Numbered from the stretch's first letter, positions 17,772 to 27,723 are shown. The stretch: 46,873 bases of DNA from Leucobacter sp. 7(1) (GCF_900163635.1 NZ_FUID01000068.1:1-46873); one strand, 5' to 3'. The notes: generated from the sequence alone by a model not told the origin. A program made the numbers and translations.

Positions 17772-18810
17772 GCGTGCCGCCCTGGAACGCAGCCGTGACG
17801 TCGGCGAGCGCGCTTGGATCCGGCACCACGATCGACTGCCCGTCAGCGGAGGTTCCCGTGCCGAGGGTGGGGCTCGTGAAGAACTGGATGTCGCTGGAAC
17901 GAATCGAGCGCAGGTCGAAGCCCAGTGACACTGCGTTCTGCAGGTCCAGGTCGTTGTCGAGCACGAGGTAGGGCTTCAGTGCCTGGAACGTGCTGGTGAG
18001 CTTGCCGGGATCCGTCATCGTGTCCTTGCTCAGGAGGCCCTGCATGAGTCCCTTGAGGTAGGCCTGCTGGTTCCGCGCCCGCTGGTAGTCCCCGTCGGCG
18101 AAGGCGTAGCGCTCGCGCACGAACCCGAGGGCCTCCTCGCCAGTGAGCGTGATCTTGCCGGGCGCGAAGGCGTGTCCGCCATGCGTTGACGTGAACGGCT
18201 GCGTGTTGTTGACGGTGACGCCCCCGAGTGCATCCGTTAGTTTCGTGAAGGAGGAGAAATCGACGAGCGCAACGTGGTCGATCCGTGCGCCGATGAAGTT
18301 CTCAACGGTGTTGACCGCGAGCGGCATGCCGCCAAGTGCCACGGCTGCGTTGATCTTGGCTTCGCCGTGATCCTGGATCGGGACCCAGTTGTCACGCATG
18401 ATCGACATCACCGTCAGGTTCTTCCGATCCGGCGAGACCTGCGCCACGAGGATCGCGTCGCTGCGGAACCCTGTGGCTTCTTCGACTGATGCGGTCGGGT
18501 CACTGGTGTCTCGCGAGTCGGACCCCAGGAGGAGAATGTTGATCGGGGCCTTGGCTCCGGGCTTCACCGTGACCGCCTCTGGTCGCGTGAGCGTGGGATC
18601 CTGCGCGATGGAGACGCGGTTGATGTCATTGAACGAGTTCGCCAGCACCGCGTAGGCGACGCCCGCCGCGATGGCGAGCAGCACGACCAACGATCCCAGC
18701 ACAATGAGTGTGTTGCGCAGCCCCTTCCGCTTCTTTCGGATCGCGGGTGCGGCAGGTGCCGCATCGGCCTCGGCGATCAGGCGCTCGAGGTGTGAGGGGG
18801 TCTCGGCCAT
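17722..18810 (-). CDS. LytR-CpsA-Psr (LCP) family wall polymer ligase
   Basis: LCP proteins move wall glycopolymers from undecaprenyl carriers to peptidoglycan. The 362-residue product has a basic cytoplasmic N-terminus (IRKKRKGLRN), one membrane helix (about residues 32-52) and the LCP domain outside. Key features are LLLGSDSRD, SIMRDNWV and the arginine-rich RERYAFADGDYQRARNQQ, which bind the pyrophosphate and magnesium. The ATG at 18810 has GGAGAA upstream; the frame is open to 19041 but that part is not family-like. Its place next to the polymer genes suggests that it attaches their product. Confidence 0.93.
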   Translation of the reverse strand: MAETPSHLERLIAEADAAPAAPAIRKKRKGLRNTLIVLGSLVVLLAIAAGVAYAVLANSFNDINRVSIAQDPTLTRPEAVTVKPGAKAPINILLLGSDSRDTSDPTASVEEATGFRSDAILVAQVSPDRKNLTVMSIMRDNWVPIQDHGEAKINAAVALGGMPLAVNTVENFIGARIDHVALVDFSSFTKLTDALGGVTVNNTQPFTSTHGGHAFAPGKITLTGEEALGFVRERYAFADGDYQRARNQQAYLKGLMQGLLSKDTMTDPGKLTSTFQALKPYLVLDNDLDLQNAVSLGFDLRSIRSSDIQFFTSPTLGTGTSADGQSIVVPDPSALADVTAAFQGGTLNEYAATRAPGSELPQ

Positions 18811-19197
18811 TGGGTGCTGTTCTCCGTAGTTCTCTGGCCTCTGGCAATTTCCGGCCATAGACACATGAACTTCAATGCTAACTGACGTGTTCCTGCGGGG
18901 CTCCCAGCGCGGGCCGGTGATTGTCCAGCTTGCGTTGAGGCGACGGTCACGCTCTGTACATGTCGGCATGGGTGAATGTGAGGGTGAAGTTCTTCTCTCG
19001 CCGTTCCCCGATCCGGGCCGAGGCGCGCGCATTCCTGACACTCGACTGTCGCAGCAGCGTGCACGAGGGGTGTGAGTTCTGCGCCTGCGGGTGCCACGGC
19101 TAGCTGCCCCAGGCTACGGGATTCCTAACTGTCCGCTATGCTCTTTCGGGGGGAATAGCGCACCTACTGGTGGTGCGCGGGGCATGTAGAGGATGGG
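18811..19197. other. Divergent intergenic region between LCP and polymer genes
   Basis: A 387-nt stretch without a convincing gene. It must hold the promoters of the divergent LCP gene and the GT2-TagF gene. The best visible box for the latter is TATGCT at 19137-19142; nothing comparably clear is seen for LCP. Confidence 0.6.
19137..19142 (+). promoter_or_regulatory. -10 box TATGCT upstream of the GT2-TagF gene
   Basis: TATGCT about 55 nt before the start at 19198. The -35 is poor, so this is tentative. Confidence 0.3.
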
Positions 19198-21435
19198 ATG
19201 CGGGAGATCGGCGGTGCTGCGGGCTGCCTTCCAAGCGAACCAGAAAACGCTCCGCTCGTGAGCGTCATCATCCCCGTGTACAACGCTGCGGAGTTCCTGC
19301 ACCGCTGCATTGACTCGGTGCTTGCGCAAACGATGCCGGACTTTGAACTGATCGCGATCAATGACGGTTCGACCGACACGAGCCTCGAGATTCTCGAACA
19401 GTACGCGGCTTCGGATCCGCGAGTGCGCGTCACCGATCAAGAGAACGCCGGGCAGGGATCCGCCCGTAATCGGGCCTTGGGTCTCGCTACTGGTCGCTAC
19501 GTTCTGTTTGTCGATGCCGACGACTTCATTGAACGCGTTACGCTTCAGGTCACCACGGAGCGTGCCGAAGAAGACCAGTCCGACCTCGTGCATTTTGATT
19601 GGAAGCTCTACTCGCCCGGGACAGGGCACCCCGGGGGCATGCACTATTACAACGCCGATCCGTTCTGGCATAAACGCGTGCTTCTCGGGGCGGGATGTGA
19701 CGAGCTCCTCCGCGTCCAAAACTTCTACTCGGTCACGAACCTGTACCGGCGTGGGTTCCTTGCCACGCACGGCATCGTGTTCGAGGAGGGGCGGATCTAT
19801 GAGGACAATCCGTTTGTGCTGCAGGCCGTGAACCGGGCAGAGATCGCCTCGCTCGTGCACTCCCCGCTCTACACGATCAACCCGCACCCGGAATCTACGA
19901 CGCGCTCGAACACCGATACGGACAAGCACGTGCGGGACCACTTACACGCCGTGGCCCGTACCTTTGAGCTGCTGAACCGCCGCAACCCTCGAGCGGCCGC
20001 CTACCTCGCGGCGTACCACGTGAAGAAGATTGGGCCCTACTACGAGCGGCGGATTCCCCGGCGGTATCGTCGGGCGTACATCCGGGAGTTCGTCGAAATC
20101 CTGCACGCCGCCCAGATCGAGATACCGCCCGCAACCTCCACGAACGCGCCCATGCGGCTCGCCATGCGGCTCCGGCTTTTCGAGGAGCGTCGCTACACCG
20201 CGTTTCAGGCCATGATTTCGGGGAAGAACGCGATCATGCCGCGCGTGAAACGGGGCAAGGCATGGTTACGCCGGCAGAAGCATCGCCGCTCGAAGGCCGG
20301 GGCCTGGTCCGCGCAGCTCGAACGGGTGCTCGCAGGCCCGGTCAAGTCCGACGCGATCACGTTCCTTGGGCTCGATTTCAAGTACACCGGGAATTCCCGT
20401 TACCTGTTCGAGCAACTGCTCGCGGATGAACGGTTCGCGGGACTTGACCTGAAGTTTGTGACCACCGATACGCGGGTCCCGGAGCACTACCGCTTGCCGC
20501 CGAGCAACGCTGGCACGAACGCGCACCTCGCCCGCTCGCGCGTGGTGATCGCCGAGTCCTGGATCCCGCCTCACGTCCGCAAGCATCGGGACTCGACCTG
20601 GGTGCAGTTGTGGCACGGCACCCCGATCAAGCGAATGCTCTTTGACTCGCACGAGCCCCGGATTATCTGGAACCGTCGGCACCACAAAACCAGTAAGTAC
20701 CGGGATATCCAGCAATGGGACTACTTTGTCGTCGACTCCGAGATTGCCGCTCAGAAGTTCCAGACAGCGTTTCTCCTAGATCCGGCGAAGATCGTGCGTA
20801 CCGGCTACCCGCGGGTCGCGTACCTCCGTGACCACGCGAATGACCGCCCCTTACAGCAGAGGATCCGCTCGGAGCTCGGAATCGCACCCAAGCAGAAGAT
20901 CGTGTTGTACGCGCCCACCTGGCGGGACTACAACTACGGGCGGTCTCTCGAAGAGGGCGACTTCTCGTACGTGCTCGATTTACAGGAACTCACCTCGGAA
21001 CTGGGCGACGAGTACGCGGTCGTATTCCACGATCATGGGTACCTGTCTAGCGAGTTGGGCACGAATCGCGGCACCGCGATCGACGCCTCGGATATGGAGA
21101 CTCAGGAACTCCTACTCATTGCCGATGTGCTGGTAACGGACTATTCCTCGGTCGCGTTCGACGCTCAAGCGATTGGGCTACCCGTCGTGTGGCACATCGC
21201 GGACGCGGAGATGTTCGAGGAGTCCCGCGGGGTTTACAAGGACGTGGCAAGTGCCGGCCGTGTCGGGGCGACTGGGTCTTCCGAGATGCTCTGGGATCTG
21301 GTGCAGGCCGCCACTGGGGAGCCGCGTTGCGCTCGTGAGCTTACCGAGGTCATAGCTCATCAGAGCCTCGAACTAATTATTTTGGGATCAATCGCGAACA
21401 GTCGTATTGATGCAGTATTCGACGCAGGGACGTAA
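19198..21435 (+). CDS. Bifunctional GT2 glycosyltransferase / CDP-glycerol glycerophosphotransferase
   Basis: Two-domain enzyme of 745 residues. Residues about 20-250 are a family 2 glycosyltransferase: VSVIIPVYNAAEF, an INDGSTD nucleotide-binding stretch and YVLFVDADDF with the DxD-type metal site near 105. Residues about 385-725 are a TagF/TarF-type glycerophosphotransferase with QLWHGTPIKRM, VLYAPTWRDY and VTDYSSVAFDA. The enzyme would add a sugar and glycerol phosphate units to a lipid-linked polymer inside the cell. Start ATG 19198 follows an AGAGGA site. First gene of a plus-strand group; the next gene starts at or just after its stop. Confidence 0.92.
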   Translation: MREIGGAAGCLPSEPENAPLVSVIIPVYNAAEFLHRCIDSVLAQTMPDFELIAINDGSTDTSLEILEQYAASDPRVRVTDQENAGQGSARNRALGLATGRYVLFVDADDFIERVTLQVTTERAEEDQSDLVHFDWKLYSPGTGHPGGMHYYNADPFWHKRVLLGAGCDELLRVQNFYSVTNLYRRGFLATHGIVFEEGRIYEDNPFVLQAVNRAEIASLVHSPLYTINPHPESTTRSNTDTDKHVRDHLHAVARTFELLNRRNPRAAAYLAAYHVKKIGPYYERRIPRRYRRAYIREFVEILHAAQIEIPPATSTNAPMRLAMRLRLFEERRYTAFQAMISGKNAIMPRVKRGKAWLRRQKHRRSKAGAWSAQLERVLAGPVKSDAITFLGLDFKYTGNSRYLFEQLLADERFAGLDLKFVTTDTRVPEHYRLPPSNAGTNAHLARSRVVIAESWIPPHVRKHRDSTWVQLWHGTPIKRMLFDSHEPRIIWNRRHHKTSKYRDIQQWDYFVVDSEIAAQKFQTAFLLDPAKIVRTGYPRVAYLRDHANDRPLQQRIRSELGIAPKQKIVLYAPTWRDYNYGRSLEEGDFSYVLDLQELTSELGDEYAVVFHDHGYLSSELGTNRGTAIDASDMETQELLLIADVLVTDYSSVAFDAQAIGLPVVWHIADAEMFEESRGVYKDVASAGRVGATGSSEMLWDLVQAATGEPRCARELTEVIAHQSLELIILGSIANSRIDAVFDAGT

Positions 21436-21451
21436 AGACGTGTTATCTGGG

Positions 21452-24400
21452 ATGAGCTCTACCGTACAGAAGAACCTTGCGCGTCTGCGGCGTCGTAAAG
21501 AAGATTGGGTCGCGGCCGGAGACCTGTTTCTTGCTGCGGCTGAAGCTCGAGGAGCAGATGCCTTACTCTGGCGCGATGCCGCACGCGCGCTGCAGTATGC
21601 GAAAGATTCCCGAGCCGTTGGTGCCTTCGAACGCACCACGGAACTAGTACCACAGGACTTTGATTCCTGGTATCGGCTGGGCTGGCTCCGTGAACAGGCA
21701 AAAAACTATGCAACGGCCATGGATGCCTATGATTCAGCGCTTGCTGCAGGAGGTGATGTGGGGCACCTCTCATTCCGCAAGGCGCGGTGCGCTGAGAAGT
21801 TGGGCGATGTGGATGCAGCGACAACGAGCTTTCGCGCGGCACTCATTTCCGGATTCGACCGGGCAAAGTGCCTCAACGAATTGGCACGGCTGCAGAAATC
21901 CGCACCTCTGTGGCTCCGCCTAGAGCTTTGCCGTGAGGGGGCGGACGTATTCTCTCCCGAATCCCAGTGGATGAAGACTTACGCGCGACTCGTCTCTGAG
22001 ATGGGCACTGACGAGGAGGCGAATGACGTCTATCGCCTCGTCTCGTCTCATCGGTTGCTTGAAGAGGTGGAAGTTGTGCGATGGGCGAATGCACTTGAGC
22101 GAACCAGTCGTGATGGTGAACGCCGTGAGCTACTTGGCGACTTCATGCAAAGTCTCCCCGAAGCAGACCGCCTCCTCGGCCCAGGTGTGCTTTTCCAGCG
22201 TGCGGAACTATGGGAAGCCGCTCGCGCTGAGTACGTTCGGGCTCTGGGCCTGGGCGCTGAGAATGCCGAGCTCACTTACCGAATCGGACTAACCTACGCG
22301 CGGGAATACCGCTGGGCGGAGGCGTCTGACTACTATTCCCGCGCGTACGGCCTCCTGCCAGGGAACGCCTACTGGGCCTACCGGTGTGGCCTTGCCTTTG
22401 AGCGCCAGGGCAAGCCTGAGGATGCCAAATGGTGGTACGGCGAGGCACTTCAGCATGATCCAGAAAAATCTCACTACTGGCACCGCCTGTCAATGGTGTT
22501 GGACAATCAGAAGGACCAGGCCGCGTCAGTTGGAGCCGCAAAGCGAGCGGCATTCGGAAACGTGCGACCCACGCCCGTCGTCCATGATTCTGTGATCGGC
22601 GAGATCCAAGCAACCTCCGAGACGCGGGAGCACTGGGCGCAACAGCTAGGTCAATGGAACAAAGCAGCCGGCTTGGACTCAGTGAGCGGAATGCTTGCGG
22701 CCTCCAGGGTACGTCTTTCTGGCGGAGACGCTGCGGGTACGCGCGAGCTTCTCCGCCGGGTGTTGGTGCACCGCATGGAACTGAGCGCAGAGCAGCGCAT
22801 CGTTACCGCACACCTGCTCGAGCAGATCGGCGAATCTGGCGAGGCAGTAGAGACACTTCATGATGCTCGCGTGATCAGAACCCCGGACGGCTTCAGCCTC
22901 TCCCGCTATTTGCCAGCTGGGCGATCACGCGCGAACCGCGTGTACGCAGAGTTGGTGAATATCCGGAGCATTGACGCCCAGGTCGTCCTGTTTGAATCGA
23001 ACCACGGAGCAAGCATCGGGTGCCACCCGCTTGCGATATTCCGAGAGATGCTCAGCGATCCCCGTTTTTCCAACCATGTTTTCGTGTGGGTTCGGAAAGC
23101 GGACACGTTTGTCCCCCGAGATCTCATCGACAACCCGAGAGTGCAGTTCGTCCAGCTGGGGAGCGATAGCTACCTGTACCACTTGGCAACTGCGAAGTAC
23201 CTCATTAATAACGTCTCATTCCCTCCTTACTTCCTGCGGCGCGAGGGCCAGCGCTACCTGAATACTTGGCATGGCACTCCGATGAAGACGCTCGGTCGCT
23301 CTATGAGACAGGGCCTCGTGGAGTATGAAAACCTAGAACGAAACTTCCTCCAGGCAAGCCACTTGATCGCACCCAACGAGTTGACCAAGTGGGCGCTGCT
23401 CGACGAGCATCACCTTGATGGGCTCTACCCGGGTTCCGTTGCGATTCTGGGATCCCCCCGTCTCGACAGGCTGGTTCGTGACGCGGGAGAGCTGCGTGAA
23501 AGCATCCGGCTGCGATTGGGAGTTGAGCGAACTGAACGGCTGGTCCTCGTGGCACCGACCTGGCGCGGGGGCGTCTCTGCTCACGATCTTGACGAGACTA
23601 TGCTCACCGTGCAGCTCGAGTCGCTTGCTGCGCTGCCGGGTGTGCGTGTGGTCTATCGAGCGCATCGACTCACGGAGAAGCTCATTCGAGGGCTGGAGCT
23701 CCCTGTCTCGGTTGTGCCGGCAGATATCGATACGAATGATCTGTTGGCGGCCGTGGATCATCTGGTCAGCGACTATTCCTCAGTGGTGTTCGACTTCCTC
23801 GTGACGGGAAAGCCGGTCACGCTATTTGTCCCTGACTTGCAAGAGTACGAGGAAGCCCGAGGGTTGTACTTGCATCCTTCGGAACTGCCGTTTGGAATCG
23901 CATCGACTCCTGCGGAACTTGCCCAACTTGTCGCGGCAGCGGGCTCGGAGCATGAAGAAGCGTACTTAGCAGCCGCCGCGAAGTACGGAAGTCGTGAGGA
24001 CGGTCACGCGTCTGCCCGTGCTGTTGATTTCTTGCTCGATGACACCCGCAAGGGCAGCGAATTGAACGGTCGACGCACCGTGCTGTTCCACGCGAGCATG
24101 ATCCCGAACGGAATCGCCAGTGCACTCTTGGCAATCCTGGGTGAACTCGCGGAGCGTGACCTCAATATCATCCTCATTGTCGAACCGAGCGTGCTTCGCG
24201 AAGCAGAGGATCGCAGGTCCGTGTTTGAGCGACTCCCCGCAAGTGTCAAACTTGTCTCGCGGTTGGGAGACACCGTGATGACGCCAGAAGAATTCTTCGT
24301 TCGTCGCGAAATCGAGGCCGGCAACTGCGACCCCGCCGAGGCAATGACAGAGATCTATCGGAACGGCTGGAAGCGCGAGGCTCGGCGAATCCTGGGCGAC

Positions 24401-25324
24401 ATGCGCATTGACGTCGCTATTGAGTGGGACGGCTACGCGCCGCTCTGGGCTGGGATTCTTGCACACGCGGGAGACTCCTCGACTCGTCGCTTGATTTGGC
24501 AGCACAACCAGATGGAGGAGGAACGGGTGCACAAGTACCCAGTGCTCGACAACGTCTTTCGCATGTACCCCTGGTTTGATCAACTGGTATCGGTGTCTGA
24601 GATGCTCGCGGAAGAGAACTCTACCTATCTAGCTGCTCGAGGCCAGCTCCCTGAAGAAGGCGTCGCCGCTGTACGGAACACGCTCCTCTTTGACGAGATT
24701 CGTGCCAAATCTTTAGAGGCGATGACCCCTGAGGTCCAGTCAGTGGTATCAGAGGCAAGCCCCCTCCTCGTCAACATCGGCAGAATGTCGATTGAGAAGA
24801 ATCAGATCGAGCTCATCCGAGCTTTGCCCGAAGTCCTGGCTGACTTCCCCAACGCGAAATTGATAATTGCTGGAAGCGGTCCACTTCGCGATCAGTTAAC
24901 AATTGAAGCGATGCGGTTGGGGGTTCAGAACTCTGTTCTCTTTGCGGGCCAGTTGGCAAACCCGTACCCATTGATGGCTGCGGCAGATCTCTTTGTTCTC
25001 CCGTCATTGCACGAGGGGCAGCCAGTTGTTCTGTTTGAGGCGATGGCGTTAGGGGTAGGAATTCTTGCCTCGAGTTGCCCTGGCAACGTGGAGGCGTTGG
25101 AACTGGGGTACGGAGAGCACACGGCGATTGATGCTCGTAGCATCGCCGCCTCTGTCCGCCGTGCAGCCTACGCACAAAACCCTCGGCGCAGTTTCGACTA
25201 CACCGGTTATCGGTCAAGCGCACTTGGGGCCTTTAGCCAGGTAGCTTTCGCTGTTCTCCCACAAGCCGAATCAACGGCGGTTGGCGCAGCACCGGTTGGC
25301 CCGGATTGGGGCCCAGCCTCGTGA
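21452..25324 (+). CDS. TPR / CDP-glycerol glycerophosphotransferase / GT4 triple fusion
   Basis: Very large protein of about 1290 residues with three parts. Residues about 10-470 are TPR-like helical repeats with Trp/Tyr-rich pairs. Residues about 505-865 are a TagF-type glycerophosphotransferase (YLNTWHGTPMKTLG, VAPTWRGG and LVSDYSSVVFDF). Residues about 874-1290 are a GT4 glycosyltransferase (IGRMSIEKNQ, LIIAGSGPLRDQL and PSLHEGQPVVLFEAMALG). It probably elongates and glycosylates a glycerol-phosphate polymer, with the TPR part as scaffold. No good ribosome site is seen; ATG at 21452 is used, ATG 21410 or TTG 21407 overlap the previous gene. Confidence 0.9.
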   Translation: MSSTVQKNLARLRRRKEDWVAAGDLFLAAAEARGADALLWRDAARALQYAKDSRAVGAFERTTELVPQDFDSWYRLGWLREQAKNYATAMDAYDSALAAGGDVGHLSFRKARCAEKLGDVDAATTSFRAALISGFDRAKCLNELARLQKSAPLWLRLELCREGADVFSPESQWMKTYARLVSEMGTDEEANDVYRLVSSHRLLEEVEVVRWANALERTSRDGERRELLGDFMQSLPEADRLLGPGVLFQRAELWEAARAEYVRALGLGAENAELTYRIGLTYAREYRWAEASDYYSRAYGLLPGNAYWAYRCGLAFERQGKPEDAKWWYGEALQHDPEKSHYWHRLSMVLDNQKDQAASVGAAKRAAFGNVRPTPVVHDSVIGEIQATSETREHWAQQLGQWNKAAGLDSVSGMLAASRVRLSGGDAAGTRELLRRVLVHRMELSAEQRIVTAHLLEQIGESGEAVETLHDARVIRTPDGFSLSRYLPAGRSRANRVYAELVNIRSIDAQVVLFESNHGASIGCHPLAIFREMLSDPRFSNHVFVWVRKADTFVPRDLIDNPRVQFVQLGSDSYLYHLATAKYLINNVSFPPYFLRREGQRYLNTWHGTPMKTLGRSMRQGLVEYENLERNFLQASHLIAPNELTKWALLDEHHLDGLYPGSVAILGSPRLDRLVRDAGELRESIRLRLGVERTERLVLVAPTWRGGVSAHDLDETMLTVQLESLAALPGVRVVYRAHRLTEKLIRGLELPVSVVPADIDTNDLLAAVDHLVSDYSSVVFDFLVTGKPVTLFVPDLQEYEEARGLYLHPSELPFGIASTPAELAQLVAAAGSEHEEAYLAAAAKYGSREDGHASARAVDFLLDDTRKGSELNGRRTVLFHASMIPNGIASALLAILGELAERDLNIILIVEPSVLREAEDRRSVFERLPASVKLVSRLGDTVMTPEEFFVRREIEAGNCDPAEAMTEIYRNGWKREARRILGDMRIDVAIEWDGYAPLWAGILAHAGDSSTRRLIWQHNQMEEERVHKYPVLDNVFRMYPWFDQLVSVSEMLAEENSTYLAARGQLPEEGVAAVRNTLLFDEIRAKSLEAMTPEVQSVVSEASPLLVNIGRMSIEKNQIELIRALPEVLADFPNAKLIIAGSGPLRDQLTIEAMRLGVQNSVLFAGQLANPYPLMAAADLFVLPSLHEGQPVVLFEAMALGVGILASSCPGNVEALELGYGEHTAIDARSIAASVRRAAYAQNPRRSFDYTGYRSSALGAFSQVAFAVLPQAESTAVGAAPVGPDWGPAS

Positions 25325-25461
25325 CATACAACCACGCACACTCGCAACGCGAGTTATCTGTCCGCAGCTTCTAAGAGAGAGAATCTGCCACGTGCCGGCA
25401 CGCACGCGGAATCGAGCTGGGGCGATGCAACTGAAGTCGGGAAGAAAACGAGGGGGAATCG

Positions 25462-26964
25462 ATGGCACACGTGTTGATGCTGCTGGGCAATATCTTCAAG
25501 GTCAACGGCGGATTGACTCATGCGGTATACCGGCGAGCGAACGCGCTGGTGGCAGCTGGCTTTGACGTGACCATTTTCACGTCTCAGTTTCATCGTGACT
25601 TTCACGGCCTGTTGGCAGAACACCGGCGCACGGGAACCCTGGACCCGCGAGTGGCTGTTCGGAATCTCTACGAGGATCTGGAAGCCTCGGAAGAACTACA
25701 GGGCTCGCCTGCGCTGGAGCATGGCTACACAGCTTTCACGGACCCGAAGAATCCCCTGGCGCGACGTGTGTTCAACGAGCGCGGTGAGTATGTCGCCTTC
25801 GAGTTGCGTGAACCAAGCGGAGAGCTTGACTTCATCGATCGTTTCGAAGCGCCCTGGGTCCGTGTCGCTAAGGAGATCTTTGATAGTCGAGGACAATTGC
25901 GCAAGGTTCTGTATATGGACCGAGCCGCAAACGTTCCTGATTTCGCGGTCACGTACAAAGCGAATGGGAAGGCCCAGGTCTCCTCGCGACTTAGGAACGG
26001 GCAACCAATTTCGTACTTCTCGCATTTTGATGGCAAAGAGTTCCGCTCGGAGGCGGGGGTCATTGTTGCATGGATGAATCGATGCATAGGTGCTCAAAAA
26101 AATCTCGTAGTTCTGGCTGAAAAGCGAGAAATGCTCGTGCCTCTGCTCGACGTCGGCGGGGACGATGCAAAGCACGTCCTTTGCCTGCATTCAAGCCACT
26201 TGGATGCGCCGTACGATGATCCTGCTGTGGTCTCCTCAAGTATGAAAGCGGCGCTCAGCGCGCTGACAGAGAAGAAAGTGGAGAAAGTAGTAGTGCTGAC
26301 GGCTGCGCAGGCGGAGGACATCGCTACCCTCCTCGGTGACAGTTCACTAGTGGCCAATATCCCTCACTACCAGGTAGCGGTGGAGAGTCGGCCAGAGGAT
26401 GAGGCACGTAACGCTCGTCGAGTTGTGTCCCTGGCCAGGTACCACCCGGTCAAGAACCTGACGGAAGCCATCCACGTCATCGACATCGTTCGACGGTCGG
26501 TGCCAGACGTCATATACGAGGTGTATGGCTACGGCCCAGAGAAGTTGGCGCTCCAGGAGCTCGTAGTGGAACTGGGCCTTCAGCGCAACGTGACCCTGAA
26601 TGATCACGTCGAGGATACGCAAATGGTGTTGAAGTCCGCGCGGGTAATGCTCTCGACCTCTCATCAAGAAGGGCAAGGGCTCTCTCAGATTGAAGCCTTG
26701 GCGGCGGGAACGCCAGTGGTTTCCTATGACACACCCTACGGCGCTCGGGAGAACATTAGGGACGGGGTCGATGGCTTCGTCGTCACCTATGGGGAAGGCC
26801 GAGTGGAAGCCGCGGCCGCAGCGGTTGTGTGGTTGTTACAAGACGATCGTCTTCACCGGAGCCTGAGCGAGTCTGCGAAGGAAGTTACGTCACGATTCTC
26901 ACAAGACGATTTTGCTAGGAGTTGGACGAGCCTCATTTCGGAACTCGTGGGCACAACGGGCTGA
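25462..26964 (+). CDS. TagE/TarM-like GT4 glycosyltransferase
   Basis: GT-B fold transferase of 500 residues. The N-terminus (LMLLGNIFKVNGGLTHAVYR) is an acceptor-side Rossmann fold. Residues about 95-200 form an inserted beta-rich region (ERGEYVAFELREP, KVLYMDRAAN, ISYFSHFDGKEF) like that of poly(glycerol-phosphate) alpha-glucosyltransferases TagE/TarM. The C-terminal half has VSLARYHPVKNLTEAI, YGYGPEK and STSHQEGQGLSQIEALAAG with the donor-binding glutamates. It most likely decorates the wall polymer with a sugar; which sugar is unknown. GAGGGGGA precedes the ATG. A 137-nt gap separates it from the previous gene. Confidence 0.87.
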   Translation: MAHVLMLLGNIFKVNGGLTHAVYRRANALVAAGFDVTIFTSQFHRDFHGLLAEHRRTGTLDPRVAVRNLYEDLEASEELQGSPALEHGYTAFTDPKNPLARRVFNERGEYVAFELREPSGELDFIDRFEAPWVRVAKEIFDSRGQLRKVLYMDRAANVPDFAVTYKANGKAQVSSRLRNGQPISYFSHFDGKEFRSEAGVIVAWMNRCIGAQKNLVVLAEKREMLVPLLDVGGDDAKHVLCLHSSHLDAPYDDPAVVSSSMKAALSALTEKKVEKVVVLTAAQAEDIATLLGDSSLVANIPHYQVAVESRPEDEARNARRVVSLARYHPVKNLTEAIHVIDIVRRSVPDVIYEVYGYGPEKLALQELVVELGLQRNVTLNDHVEDTQMVLKSARVMLSTSHQEGQGLSQIEALAAGTPVVSYDTPYGARENIRDGVDGFVVTYGEGRVEAAAAAVVWLLQDDRLHRSLSESAKEVTSRFSQDDFARSWTSLISELVGTTG

Positions 26965-27032
26965 AATAGATCGGGCAGGGTAAGTCTCAATGGTCGATTG
27001 AGGAACATTCAAAACGCATAGTCCATTCAATG

Positions 27033-27038
27033 TAAAAT
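27033..27038 (+). promoter_or_regulatory. -10 box TAAAAT, possible leaderless promoter
   Basis: TAAAAT ends 7 nt before the second ATG (27046) of the acyltransferase; there is no ribosome site. The -35 is not convincing. Confidence 0.35.
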
Positions 27039-27045
27039 CATGGCT

Positions 27046-27723
27046 ATGGTAACTTTGCGTGCTCAGGCGATTGTCGATGGATATCTTGATGACAATGGGA
27101 ACCAGATCATTGGGAACCCGCATGTCGGCGCTCACGCGTTCATCGAATTCAAATCATCCCATTGCCGGGTGGAATTTGGGCCGGGAGCAAAACTCCACGG
27201 TGCAGTTTTCTTTCAACGCGAGGCATCGCAGCTTCACATAGGCGCAAGATCATTGCTGACGGGCCGAACCTCGCTAGGCGCGTTCTGCTCTATACGGCTC
27301 GGTGCTGATGTGTACAGCGGAGCGAATCTGCAGCTTTCCACGGCGGAAGGACAGGCCATCGAGATTGGTGATGATTGCCTGATAGCGAACGATGTTCGTA
27401 TTCGGGCGGATGATTCACATCCAATTTATGACATGCATAGCGGCGAAAGAATCAATCATTCAGCCTCAATTCTTATTGAGGATCATGTTTGGGTGGGGCA
27501 GGAAGTGTTTGTCATGCCCGGTGGCAAGATTCGCTCAGGAAGCATTGTCGGCGCCCGGTCGATGATCACACGGACGTCCGAAGTGCCAGCCAACTCAATC
27601 GTTGCGGGTACCCCGGCCAAAGTACTACGAAGCAACGTCCATTGGGTGCGCAAGCACCTTCAGATGCACCGTGATATTCCGGTTTCCATCGATCCCCTCA
27701 TTCCCAGTTCGGATCCTGAGTAA
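27046..27723 (+). CDS. Hexapeptide-repeat (LbH) acyltransferase
   Basis: Left-handed beta-helix acyltransferase of about 225 residues, of the CapG/maltose-O-acetyltransferase type. The hexapeptide periodicity runs from about residue 25 to 190. IEIGDDCLIANDVRIRADDSHPIYD holds the likely catalytic histidine, then HVWVGQEVFVMPGGKIRSGSIVGARS and the closing VAGTPAKV. It probably O-acetylates the polymer or a precursor sugar. G+C is much lower than in its neighbours (28 of 60 and 23 of 60 bases in 27361-27420 and 27421-27480), which points to recent transfer. ATG at 27040 is the alternative start. Confidence 0.88.
   Translation: MVTLRAQAIVDGYLDDNGNQIIGNPHVGAHAFIEFKSSHCRVEFGPGAKLHGAVFFQREASQLHIGARSLLTGRTSLGAFCSIRLGADVYSGANLQLSTAEGQAIEIGDDCLIANDVRIRADDSHPIYDMHSGERINHSASILIEDHVWVGQEVFVMPGGKIRSGSIVGARSMITRTSEVPANSIVAGTPAKVLRSNVHWVRKHLQMHRDIPVSIDPLIPSSDPE

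Noticed and set aside
18811..19041. Longer start for the LCP protein
   Set aside because: The extra 77 residues are polar and unlike the family; GGAGAA precedes the ATG at 18810.
25340..25354. Hairpin ACTCGC-AAC-GCGAGT between the triple fusion and the TagE-like gene
   Set aside because: Only a 6-bp stem with no T tract; too weak to call a terminator.
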